A stretch of DNA of 64,000 bases from positions 1 to 64,000 of IMG/VR virus record IMGVR_UViG_3300015263_000599. One strand, given 5' to 3'. The notes beneath the pieces were generated by a model. The model saw only the letters and a program-made list of their open reading frames with translations, searched no databases and was not told where the DNA came from. Source of the stretch: a virus. A program made the position numbers and the translations under genes. Below, in pieces: positions 30,108 through 37,790 of the stretch. Positions within the stretch are counted from its first letter, which is position 1. Every line of letters starts with the position of its first letter.

Positions 30108-30986
30108 ATGATGGCAGGATTTCGAAAAAGAACACTTGGCCCCGGACAATATGAGATGGTCCCTGATGAGGATGTCGCTCCAGAAGAGTTGAAAGACACT
30201 GGGTGCGGAAAAATTCTGGTGGGTTCAATCTTCATTAACGACAGCGAGCAACAATGCAAGTGGCTCGATCTTCAATTGTCGTTTCTTAGAGAGACCACGA
30301 CCAATTTCCATCACGCCGCCGTGGTGTTCAAAAAGACCACCGATTACTTCCAGAATCACACTCATGTCATTCCATTTAATGGAAAGCCTTCTATGAATAG
30401 TGCGGCGCACATCATGGGCCTTAAGATTGTTCTGGATCATTTCAAGAGTGTTAGAAACCAATACAGTTGGTTCTTGTTTCTCGACAGCGATGCGTTTCCC
30501 ATTCGCAAGAACTGGCTGTCAATACTTCAAGCCAAAATGACAGGCTATGATGTGGCAGTGCCCATTCGGTTCGAAAATCTCGAACAACGACTACACGCAT
30601 CCATTCTGCTTTCTCGGAAAGAAGGCTTAGAGAACCTTAACTTTGGCTCTCGTAAAATTGGCACAGATCTTCTTAGAGGAGTCGAGAACGATGTGACTAT
30701 TGGAAAGTATCAGGATGAATTCCGTAGTAAGGCTTATGTGCTTATGAGATCAAACCAATACAACGTCAACCCTCTTCTTTGCGGCGTTTACTATGATATG
30801 TTCTACCACCATTGTTGCGGATCGGGTCGATCTTACAACATGCGTGGCAGGAATTATTGGAATCATGTGGCCCCAATGGGCACAGATGTCGGCAAGTTTA
30901 CTGATGAGTTGATGGAAAACCCCAAGAAGTTCATTGCTAAGTTGGCCGGATGGAATCCCGGAAGTTACCCTGCGGAGGAAAATTGA
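30108..30986 (+). CDS. Glycosyltransferase (GT-A type)
   Basis: A 292-residue protein. The central WFLFLDSDAFPIRKNW holds a DSD metal-binding motif, preceded by a nucleotide-sugar domain (GSIFINDSEQQCKWLDLQLS). The C-terminal half contains CGVYYDMFYHHCCGSGRSYN, which may complete the active site. It ends 4 bp into the aminotransferase gene, so the two are co-translated. Likely transfers a sugar to phage DNA, virion protein or host surface glycan; the acceptor is unknown. Confidence 0.65.
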   Translation: MMAGFRKRTLGPGQYEMVPDEDVAPEELKDTGCGKILVGSIFINDSEQQCKWLDLQLSFLRETTTNFHHAAVVFKKTTDYFQNHTHVIPFNGKPSMNSAAHIMGLKIVLDHFKSVRNQYSWFLFLDSDAFPIRKNWLSILQAKMTGYDVAVPIRFENLEQRLHASILLSRKEGLENLNFGSRKIGTDLLRGVENDVTIGKYQDEFRSKAYVLMRSNQYNVNPLLCGVYYDMFYHHCCGSGRSYNMRGRNYWNHVAPMGTDVGKFTDELMENPKKFIAKLAGWNPGSYPAEEN

Positions 30987-32107
30987 ATATCCCAATGTTT
31001 AAGGTCTTCATGGCCGACGATGCCCCAGACCTCGTGAGAGATGTCCTTGTGTCTGGGTATGTTGGACAGGGACCAAAAGTCGAAGAGTTTGAAGAGGGTC
31101 TGCGAGCATTCACCGGCAACCCTTATGTCTGCACCGTCAATTCCGGCACATCCGCATTGCACTTGGCTCTACATCTGATCAAAGATGATAAAGAGCCTTG
31201 GCGTGACGAAGTTCTAACCACCCCTCTTACATGTACAGCCACAAACTTTCCGATCCTAGCAAATGGATTGAAGCTCAAGTGGGTGGACATCAACACCGAA
31301 ACATACAATCTTGATCTCGATGATTTAAGACGCAAAATTTCAGAACGAACCCGAGCCATCATGGTCGTCCATTGGGGCGGCTATCCGTTGGATCTCGACG
31401 AACTGCGAGACATCCAAGATGATTGTGAGCGGTTGTACGGTTTCCGCCCACCAATCATAGAAGACTGTGCCCACGCAATGGGGGCCACCTACAAGCGGAA
31501 GGTAGTCGGCAACCACGGCAACATCTGCATGTTCAGCTTTCAAGCCATCAAACATCTCACAACCGTCGATGGCGGAATGCTTGTGTTGCCCAGCGACGAT
31601 CTGTACCAGCGATCCAAGCTACTGCGGTGGTTTGGTCTGGACAGAACTCGGAGTGCTGACTTCCGCTGCGAACAGAACATCAAAGAGTGGGGATACAAGT
31701 TCCAGATGAATGACATGACGGCAGCAGTTGGCATTCGCAACCTTGTTCATCTTCCATGGATCTTACAACAACATCGAACCAACGGTCACTTCTTTGACGA
31801 ACAACTGAAGTCGATCCCCGGCATCATGGGTGTGCAAGAGCACAAGCCTGACAGAGAGTCAGCGTACTGGGTTTACACGATGTTGATCGATGACCGAGAT
31901 GGGTTCATGCGAAAGATGAAAGAGAAGGGTATCGCTGTCAGTCGAGTTCATGATCGCAACGACAAGCACGAGTGTCTTCGTGAGTATCGCACGTTGTTGC
32001 CCAACACTGATTACGTCTGTCGAAATATGTGCTGCATCCCGAGTGGTTGGTGGGTCGGCCAAGAAGAACGGGAATACATCTTGGATTGCATCAAGCAGGG
32101 GTGGTGA
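30983..32107 (+). CDS. DegT/DnrJ/EryC1 sugar aminotransferase
   Basis: A 374-residue PLP enzyme of the type that makes 4-amino-4,6-dideoxy or 3-amino sugars on nucleotide carriers. Motifs: the SGYVGQGPKVEEFE N-terminal signature, TVNSGTSALHLALH, EDCAHAMGATYK, and the PLP lysine in FSFQAIKHLTTVDGGM. The start is probably TTG 30983, 4 nt after GGAGG; the next ATG at 30995 is too far from it. It overlaps both the glycosyltransferase stop and the acetyltransferase start. Confidence 0.88.
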   Translation: MNIPMFKVFMADDAPDLVRDVLVSGYVGQGPKVEEFEEGLRAFTGNPYVCTVNSGTSALHLALHLIKDDKEPWRDEVLTTPLTCTATNFPILANGLKLKWVDINTETYNLDLDDLRRKISERTRAIMVVHWGGYPLDLDELRDIQDDCERLYGFRPPIIEDCAHAMGATYKRKVVGNHGNICMFSFQAIKHLTTVDGGMLVLPSDDLYQRSKLLRWFGLDRTRSADFRCEQNIKEWGYKFQMNDMTAAVGIRNLVHLPWILQQHRTNGHFFDEQLKSIPGIMGVQEHKPDRESAYWVYTMLIDDRDGFMRKMKEKGIAVSRVHDRNDKHECLREYRTLLPNTDYVCRNMCCIPSGWWVGQEEREYILDCIKQGW

Positions 32108-32598
32108 TGGTTTCATTCCGAAAATTGGAACGGGCCGACTTACCCCGACTTCTGAGCCTCAAGCTGGAGAGTTTTGAGACGACACACCATGTCACGATTG
32201 CGAACATGGAAGATCAGGAACGCTGGTTCAATTCTCTCGACCATCACGTTCACACACCACGCAGTCTTGCGTTGATTGGTTCCTCAGAAGAGGCGTCTGA
32301 TTTCGGTCTCATCAAAGTCACGGGAATCGACTGGGTAAGCCGCTCGGCTGATCTGGCTTGGGATGTGTTCAAGGAGCACCGTGGCAAAGGTCTTGGCAAG
32401 CCACTTGTCACGGCTGGCGTCCGGTACTGCTTCGACATCCTCAATCTCAGAAGACTGACGGCGGAAGTGCTGGAAAACAACCCTGCCTCCACAAAGTGCG
32501 CACTTGCGGCTGGTTTTGTGCAAGAAGGCGTAAAAAGGGCTGCTGTCTTCAAAGGCAATGTCTACCTCAACAGCGTCGTTTACGGAGTTCTGAGGTAA
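32107..32598 (+). CDS. GNAT N-acetyltransferase
   Basis: A 163-residue protein starting at an ATG overlapping the aminotransferase stop (TGATG). The acetyl-CoA loop is FKEHRGKGLGKPLV, followed by FDILNLRRLTAEVLENNPAS and GFVQEG, typical of RimJ/RimL-like GNATs. Coupled to a sugar aminotransferase, it probably acetylates the new amino group, as in bacillosamine-type pathways. It ends the glycan module. Confidence 0.85.
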   Translation: MVSFRKLERADLPRLLSLKLESFETTHHVTIANMEDQERWFNSLDHHVHTPRSLALIGSSEEASDFGLIKVTGIDWVSRSADLAWDVFKEHRGKGLGKPLVTAGVRYCFDILNLRRLTAEVLENNPASTKCALAAGFVQEGVKRAAVFKGNVYLNSVVYGVLR

Positions 32599-32612
32599 GT
32601 CAAAAATTTGGC

Positions 32613-32641
32613 TTTACAACCAAATCTCTTTCGGCTATAAC
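32613..32641 (+). promoter_or_regulatory. Sigma-70 promoter for pyrE
   Basis: TTTACA, a 17-nt spacer, then TATAAC, about 30 nt before the pyrE ATG. Confidence 0.75.
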
Positions 32642-32672
32642 ATGTGCGACCCCTTCCTCACGGAGTTGGAAC

Positions 32673-33242
32673 ATGATCGAGACGCCGAAGAAAGACAAGC
32701 TGATCGCCGCTGTCAAAGAGTACGCTCTGGAGTTTGCCCCAGAGGGTCAACCCTTCATTCTGAAGAGCGGGGCTTCGTCGATGTTCTACCTCGACTGCCG
32801 CAATCTGCATCTCACCCCGGTTGGTCTGCATCTGGTCGTCTGCACGCTGTGGCAGATGATGTCATCGTTGAAGTTCGATGCTTTTGGTGGCCCATGTGTG
32901 GGGGCCGATCCGATCATCGGTGGACTCACCTTCTTTGCTGGGATGGCTCCCAGTCCTCAACGCTACACGGGCTTCATGATTCGTCCCGAATCCAAGGACC
33001 ACGGCAAAGGTGGTCGGATTGTCGGGCCACTGAAGGAAGATGCACGTTGCATCATCATTGAAGACGTGGTAACATCCGGTGGCTCATCAATTGGAGCCAT
33101 TGAAGCAGTCGAAGATTTCGGGGCCAAAGTTGTCCACGTTTTCTCAGTAGTAGATCGACTGCAAGGAGGAGCGGAGCGTTTTGCAGAGAAGGGAATCCCG
33201 TACACACCGCTTCTTACAATCAACGATCTGGGAATTGCCTGA
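32673..33242 (+). CDS. pyrE: Orotate phosphoribosyltransferase
   Basis: A 189-residue enzyme that converts orotate and PRPP to OMP. The start at 32673 has CGGAGT 6-10 nt upstream. Motifs: FILKSGASSMFYLDCRN (the FxLKSGxxSxxYxD signature), GPCVGADPIIGG, GFMIRPESKDHGKGGRIVG (catalytic loop), and the PRPP motif CIIIEDVVTSGGSSIGAIEA. The length is close to bacterial PyrE (about 210). It has its own host-type promoter. Confidence 0.93.
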   Translation: MIETPKKDKLIAAVKEYALEFAPEGQPFILKSGASSMFYLDCRNLHLTPVGLHLVVCTLWQMMSSLKFDAFGGPCVGADPIIGGLTFFAGMAPSPQRYTGFMIRPESKDHGKGGRIVGPLKEDARCIIIEDVVTSGGSSIGAIEAVEDFGAKVVHVFSVVDRLQGGAERFAEKGIPYTPLLTINDLGIA

Positions 33243-33254
33243 ACAGGAGCAAGG

Positions 33255-33743
33255 ATGCTTAAAAAGATCATATCAGGCGGTCAGACCGGAGCCGACATTG
33301 CTGGCTTAGAAGTCGCCAAGAAGTTTGGGTTACAAACTGGCGGCTGGATGCCCTTCGGCTTCAAGACTCTGGATGGCTGCAAACCAGAGTATGCGGAGAT
33401 GTATGGCATCGTTCCGCACCACTCCTCAAGCTACGTCCCACGCACCCGGCTGAACGCCAAGACGGGAGACGGGACGATCCGCCTTGCCTACGACTTCGAT
33501 TCAAAGGGAGAGGTGTGTACCTTACGAGCGATCAAAGATTTTGGAAAACCACATTTTGATGTCGATTTGAATGATCCGCCGCCCGTCGCTGACGTTATTG
33601 CATGGTTGGAAGAGCACAACATCGAGACATTGAATGTGGCAGGGAACTCGGAACAAACTGCCGAGGGGACGCACGAGGCTGTCTCAGCGTACCTAACGGA
33701 ATTACTGTCAGAATTAGGTCTCACGGATGCCAGAGGAAATTGA
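33255..33743 (+). CDS. cpYpsA-type nucleotide-binding protein
   Basis: A 162-residue Rossmann-like protein. The signature SGGQTGADIAGLEVAKKF near the N-terminus, then GGWMPFGFKT, and NVAGNSEQTAEGTHEAVSAY at the C-terminus match the putative molybdenum-carrier / circularly permuted YpsA family of the TIR/SLOG superfamily. These proteins are thought to bind or process nucleotides such as ADP-ribose derivatives. It sits between pyrE and a zinc-finger gene whose start lies inside its last codons. Confidence 0.8.
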   Translation: MLKKIISGGQTGADIAGLEVAKKFGLQTGGWMPFGFKTLDGCKPEYAEMYGIVPHHSSSYVPRTRLNAKTGDGTIRLAYDFDSKGEVCTLRAIKDFGKPHFDVDLNDPPPVADVIAWLEEHNIETLNVAGNSEQTAEGTHEAVSAYLTELLSELGLTDARGN

Positions 33744-33891
33744 TGAAACATGCTCACATTGCGGAAAACGATACAACATCGAATGGACTGGCTACCGCCG
33801 AGACGGTCGGCACTTTTGCGGGAAACCTGAGTGCGAAGAGGATATGGAGAAGAGAGGCTTGAAAGAGCCAAAAAAGAAAGATAGGCGGTGA
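33727..33891 (+). CDS. Small zinc-finger protein
   Basis: A 54-residue protein starting at an ATG 17 nt before the upstream stop. It has a CSHCGKRYNIEW knuckle and a HFCGKPECEEDM knuckle, a probable C2-C2 zinc ribbon, and ends in a basic tail (KEPKKKDRR). Probably binds nucleic acid or protein. Confidence 0.65.
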   Translation: MPEEIDETCSHCGKRYNIEWTGYRRDGRHFCGKPECEEDMEKRGLKEPKKKDRR

Positions 33892-33904
33892 ACTGATTCG
33901 CCGC

Positions 33905-33930
33905 AGTCGTGTCATGGATAAGACACGACT
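33905..33930. promoter_or_regulatory. Perfect 9-bp inverted repeat
   Basis: AGTCGTGTC / GACACGACT with an 8-nt loop lies in the 60-bp gap between the zinc-finger and kinase genes. No T-run follows on either strand, so it could be an operator or mRNA-stability hairpin rather than a terminator. Confidence 0.4.
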
Positions 33931-33951
33931 TCATCCACATGGACGTGAACA

Positions 33952-34482
33952 ATGGACAAAACACTGATCATCATGCGGGGACTCCCGTGGACCGGGAAAT
34001 CCTATCGAGCAAAAGAACTGGCAGGCGACGACGGACTGATTTTCAGTACCGATGACTATTGGTACGAAGTCAATAAACCGGACAAGCCCGACGAATACTC
34101 CTTCAACCCCCGGTTTTTGGGAGCCGCACACAAATGGAACATCCTGCGAGCACAGCGGGCAATCGACATTGCCACTCCGCTCATTATCATTGACAATACG
34201 AATACCACGGCATCGGAGCCTCAGCCCTACGTCCAGTATGCTGACTGGCAGGAATACAAAATTTGTATTGAGGAGCCGACCAGTGAACGGTGGCAAGAGA
34301 TTGCACAACTGCTCACCCGGAAACGTGACAACAAGAAGGAACTCAAGCAGTGGGCCGAAAAGCTCGCTGAAGGAAGCAAGGAAACCCACAAAGTTCCAGC
34401 GTGGGCAATCGAACGAATGATGTGGCGGTGGCAATGTGGCCTTACCGTCGAACAAATTCTGGAATCCAAACCACCTCAGTAA
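33952..34482 (+). CDS. P-loop kinase (AAA_33 / polynucleotide-kinase-like)
   Basis: A 176-residue protein with Walker A RGLPWTGKSYRAKEL, STDDYWYEV (the STDD element of the family), LIIIDNTNTTASEP, and a lid helix with RKRDNKKE. This layout matches the N4BP2L/AAA_33 kinases, which phosphorylate polynucleotides or small molecules. It is followed immediately by the membrane and transport module but is more likely part of the upstream cluster. Confidence 0.75.
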   Translation: MDKTLIIMRGLPWTGKSYRAKELAGDDGLIFSTDDYWYEVNKPDKPDEYSFNPRFLGAAHKWNILRAQRAIDIATPLIIIDNTNTTASEPQPYVQYADWQEYKICIEEPTSERWQEIAQLLTRKRDNKKELKQWAEKLAEGSKETHKVPAWAIERMMWRWQCGLTVEQILESKPPQ

Positions 34483-34499
34483 ACCAAGGGAGGGAAGTC

Positions 34500-36362
34500 A
34501 TGAAGCGACTAACATCCGTTGTCGCAATGCTCGTCGCATTGTTCTGCGTGGGCAATGCCCAAGCACAACAGCAAACCGCCAAGGGCCTCATCGGTGATGT
34601 GGCTGTTGGGCCACCGCCGACAACCACAGGGGAAGTCAACGTCCCGATCATTCTGTGGGGCGGCGAAGCTGCAACTTTCTGGGCCAATGGTGGAGTTTCA
34701 ACAACCAACGACTCCATCTATGGTCAGTCCGGTCTCAAGATCAAGTTGACGCCGGGCGACGATTCCATTCAACAGGCGAGGGACTACATCAGCGGCAAGT
34801 CGCCAATGTATCGTGGCACCTATCGCATGGCGTGTCTCTTCGCCGAGCAATTCAACGCCGATGCTCGCACGAAACCCGTGATGATCATGCAACTCAGCTA
34901 CAGTCTGGGCGATCACATGGTTGCCGTTGAACAGATCAAGACGTTGAACGATTTGCTCAAGCCGCTCAATGGGAAGAAGGTGCGTGTCGCTCTGCAACAA
35001 GGCGGGCCGCACTTGGGACTCGTTGAAGACTCACTGAAGTCAGTTGGCGGCAAGTGGTCAGACATCGAAGTTGTCTGGACGAAGAACCTCACAGGGGATG
35101 ACAGCCCGGCTGCTGCGTTGCGAGAAGGCAAATGCGATGTGGCTTGTGTTGTCACGCCTGACATGATCGGCCTTTGCTCTGGCATCGACCAGAAAGGTTC
35201 TGGTGCTGAAGGTACTGTCAAGGGATCGCATGTCGTTAACTCGACAGCCACGATGAGCCGCTCGATTGCCGACGTGTACCTTGTCCGCAAGGACTTCTTT
35301 GATGCCAACAAGGAGTGGGTGCAGAAATTCGTCACCGGCTACTTGAAGGCAACCGAAGCTGTCGTCACGGCTCGCAAGGATTACAGCGAGAGCAAGAAGG
35401 TTCCTCAGTACACAACCGTCATGACTCAGATGCAGACGTTCTTTGGAGCGGAAGCTCTGCCGACGATTGAAGAAGATGTTCACGGATTGATTCTGGACTG
35501 TGCCTTCGCACGCATCCCCGGCAACGAAGTCTTCTTCAACGACTCCAACAATCTGACCGGCTTCGCTGCCAAGCAGACTTCTGGTTTGCAACTCGCCGTC
35601 GATCTCGGGTACTCGACTCAGAAGTTGGGATTCGAGACTGCTGGGTGGGATTACAAGGCAATCTCAGAAGCGGCTGGCGTGAAGTACGTCAAACCCGTCT
35701 ATGCGACAGGCCGTATTCGAGCCGAGGTTGCGGACTTTGGGAACGACTTGGATAGCTCGACGATTTTCTCGTTCGAGATCAACTTCCAGCCTGAACAGAC
35801 GACGTTCTCGCTGGAGACATACGCTTCCGACTTCAAGCGGTTCTGTGAAGCACAGGCCACTTACGGAAACGCAGCCATCATCATCGAAGGCCACTCCGAC
35901 CCTACGCTGGCACTCCAGCACTTCTATTGGTCGGCTCGGGCGGCAGGTTTGTTGACTGGCGACAACGGCCAGTACAAATTCAACGGACAACCTCTATCGC
36001 TGACGGAAACGTCTGCCATCATCAATGCCATCCAGAACACCAATCTGGCAGGTCAGAGACGTGTGGATAGTGATGGCAAGACGGTAGAAATTCCTGATCC
36101 GAAGACAACCGTTGCGGCGGCTCTGACACTTTCTCAATCACGAGCGACTTCTGTGAAGAAAGCGATTGAGGAGTTCGCCAAGAACAGTGGCTACCAAATT
36201 GACCTGTCGGCAGTGTTGCCGCACGGCGTCGGCATTGCTCAGCCCATCAACGCTCGTCCTCGAAACATGGCTCAGGCCAAGGAAAACATGCGAGTGGTTT
36301 TCCGAGTGGTTCGTGTCAAGGCTGAAGCTCTGTCCGAAGATGACTTCAACTTCGACAAATAA
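34500..36362 (+). CDS. Secreted NMT1-type binding protein fused to OmpA-like domain
   Basis: A 620-residue protein from ATG 34500 (AGGGAGGG upstream). A signal peptide MKRLTSVVAMLVALFCVGNA is followed by AQQQT. A periplasmic-binding-protein domain (NMT1/SsuA-like) spans about 40-370. The C-terminal OmpA-like peptidoglycan-binding domain is marked by FQPEQTTFSL and IIIEGHSDPTLALQHFYWSA, with LSQSRATSVKKAIEEFA later. It is probably anchored to the wall and senses or delivers a substrate to the permease at 42.4 kb. First gene of a plus-strand series of nine. Confidence 0.75.
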   Translation: MKRLTSVVAMLVALFCVGNAQAQQQTAKGLIGDVAVGPPPTTTGEVNVPIILWGGEAATFWANGGVSTTNDSIYGQSGLKIKLTPGDDSIQQARDYISGKSPMYRGTYRMACLFAEQFNADARTKPVMIMQLSYSLGDHMVAVEQIKTLNDLLKPLNGKKVRVALQQGGPHLGLVEDSLKSVGGKWSDIEVVWTKNLTGDDSPAAALREGKCDVACVVTPDMIGLCSGIDQKGSGAEGTVKGSHVVNSTATMSRSIADVYLVRKDFFDANKEWVQKFVTGYLKATEAVVTARKDYSESKKVPQYTTVMTQMQTFFGAEALPTIEEDVHGLILDCAFARIPGNEVFFNDSNNLTGFAAKQTSGLQLAVDLGYSTQKLGFETAGWDYKAISEAAGVKYVKPVYATGRIRAEVADFGNDLDSSTIFSFEINFQPEQTTFSLETYASDFKRFCEAQATYGNAAIIIEGHSDPTLALQHFYWSARAAGLLTGDNGQYKFNGQPLSLTETSAIINAIQNTNLAGQRRVDSDGKTVEIPDPKTTVAAALTLSQSRATSVKKAIEEFAKNSGYQIDLSAVLPHGVGIAQPINARPRNMAQAKENMRVVFRVVRVKAEALSEDDFNFDK

Positions 36363-36374
36363 TCATTCCTGTCC

Positions 36375-36412
36375 CCGTGCCGCAGTCACCCGCACGATTA
36401 GCTGCGGCACGG
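36375..36412. promoter_or_regulatory. Intercistronic 11-bp hairpin
   Basis: A perfect CCGTGCCGCAG / CTGCGGCACGG stem with a 16-nt loop lies just after the stop of the binding-protein gene. No T-run follows, so it probably adjusts mRNA stability or expression of the genes downstream rather than terminating. Confidence 0.45.
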
Positions 36413-36434
36413 AGGACAGTTTCAGGAGACCCAC

Positions 36435-36842
36435 ATGGCAACTTCAACCAAACCTATGATCCCCACCAAAGTCAAGCTGATTGGCGGCGGCATTCTGCTG
36501 GTCTTGCTGATCGGCTTGGGATATATCAAACTCGGCAACGTCACCTATTCAGAGGGCGAGCGGTCGGGCGTCATCACCAAGTTTTCCCACAAAGGGATGA
36601 TGGTCAAAACGTGGGAAGGCGAACTGAACATGGGCGGCTTCGATCAAGGTGGAGTCGCAAGCGTGTGGCAGTTCAGTGTTGATGACCCTGAAGTTGTCAC
36701 AAAGCTTCAAGAAGCTCAACGGGCCGGTGGTCGATGGACCCTGCATTACCGCCAACAGTTCATGGCTCAATCATGGAAGGGACAAACCGACTATTTCGTC
36801 ATCGGGGTTGAACCCGCTGGCAATAACCCGAACCAACGCTAA
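36435..36842 (+). CDS. Membrane-anchored small protein
   Basis: A 135-residue protein with one N-terminal membrane helix (VKLIGGGILLVLLIGLGYIK) followed by a strand-rich extracytoplasmic domain (GERSGVITKFSHKGMMVKTW, then GELNMGGF). This pattern is familiar from small bacterial proteins of unknown role often mis-named 6-phosphogluconate dehydrogenase. It lies between the OmpA-tailed protein and the VWA protein. Confidence 0.65.
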   Translation: MATSTKPMIPTKVKLIGGGILLVLLIGLGYIKLGNVTYSEGERSGVITKFSHKGMMVKTWEGELNMGGFDQGGVASVWQFSVDDPEVVTKLQEAQRAGGRWTLHYRQQFMAQSWKGQTDYFVIGVEPAGNNPNQR

Positions 36843-36857
36843 GGAAGGGAGTTCGAC

Positions 36858-37787
36858 ATGAGAAGTCTGATCCTCGCCGCCTTGGTGGTTTTAACTACCA
36901 GCGTGGCTCAAGCTCAGCAAACCGATTCAATCGTCATCGTGCTCGACACCTCGGGTTCGATGGGCGATTCAATGAGTGGTGGCAAGACTCGAATGCAGGT
37001 GGCTCAGGATTCACTGATCACCGTGTTGAAGAATACGCCACCCACTACAAAAGTTGGAATCCTCACCTTCGAGGGGTGGATTTATGATCTCCAGAAGGTC
37101 AACCAGCAACAACTTGAAGCGGCGATCCGAAGCACACGACCGGGCGGCGGAACACCGTTGTATGAGTACCTTCGAGCGGGCGCAACCCGGTTGCTTGAAG
37201 AGCGACAGTCGCAGAATAACACCGGTTACTACAAGTTGATTGTCGTCACCGATGGACAGGCTGGTGATGATAGCCTGAACCGTGAGAGTCGGTTCTCAGA
37301 TGGATCGACAAAGCCCGGCGTTCTGACAGACATCATCAGCCGCAATCTGATCGTGGATGTCATTGCACTCGACATGGGCGAAGACCATGACCTGATGAGG
37401 CTGAACAACGGTGCCGACATGAAGGGGAACGACCCTGCCAGTCTCACTTCATCGATCCGTAAGGCCGTCGCTGAGGTTGGTTTCGGCAACCAGAAAGACA
37501 CGTCCGAATCTGCCTTCAAGGAATTGGACGGACTGCCTGACGATTTCTGTCTGGCTGCCATCAAAGGACTGACGACATTCCGCAATCATCCGATTGGAGA
37601 GAAGCCGCCAGTTCCGATTGTGCAAGCAGATGGAACAGTGACGATGCAGCCCGATCCTGCCAACGAAGCTGTTCCACCGCCCGGAGAGGGTGGGGGAATC
37701 GGAGGCATCCTTTTGATTGTCCTTGTCGCAGGGGTAGGAATTGTCTTCTTCCTTGTGATCCTCACCAAAGCAGGCCGGGGGTACTAA
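36858..37787 (+). CDS. Secreted VWA-domain protein with C-terminal anchor
   Basis: A 309-residue protein with a signal peptide (LILAALVVLTTSVAQA). The VWA MIDAS is IVIVLDTSGSMGDSMSGG (D-x-S-x-S), with RPGGGTPLYEYLRAG giving the metal-binding Thr and LIVVTDGQAGDDS giving the Asp. The C-terminus has a Gly/Pro linker and a membrane helix (GGILLIVLVAGVGIVFFLVI). VWA proteins mediate metal-dependent protein binding, here outside the cytoplasmic membrane, probably with the neighbouring binding proteins. Confidence 0.88.
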   Translation: MRSLILAALVVLTTSVAQAQQTDSIVIVLDTSGSMGDSMSGGKTRMQVAQDSLITVLKNTPPTTKVGILTFEGWIYDLQKVNQQQLEAAIRSTRPGGGTPLYEYLRAGATRLLEERQSQNNTGYYKLIVVTDGQAGDDSLNRESRFSDGSTKPGVLTDIISRNLIVDVIALDMGEDHDLMRLNNGADMKGNDPASLTSSIRKAVAEVGFGNQKDTSESAFKELDGLPDDFCLAAIKGLTTFRNHPIGEKPPVPIVQADGTVTMQPDPANEAVPPPGEGGGIGGILLIVLVAGVGIVFFLVILTKAGRGY

Positions 37788-37790
37788 ACC

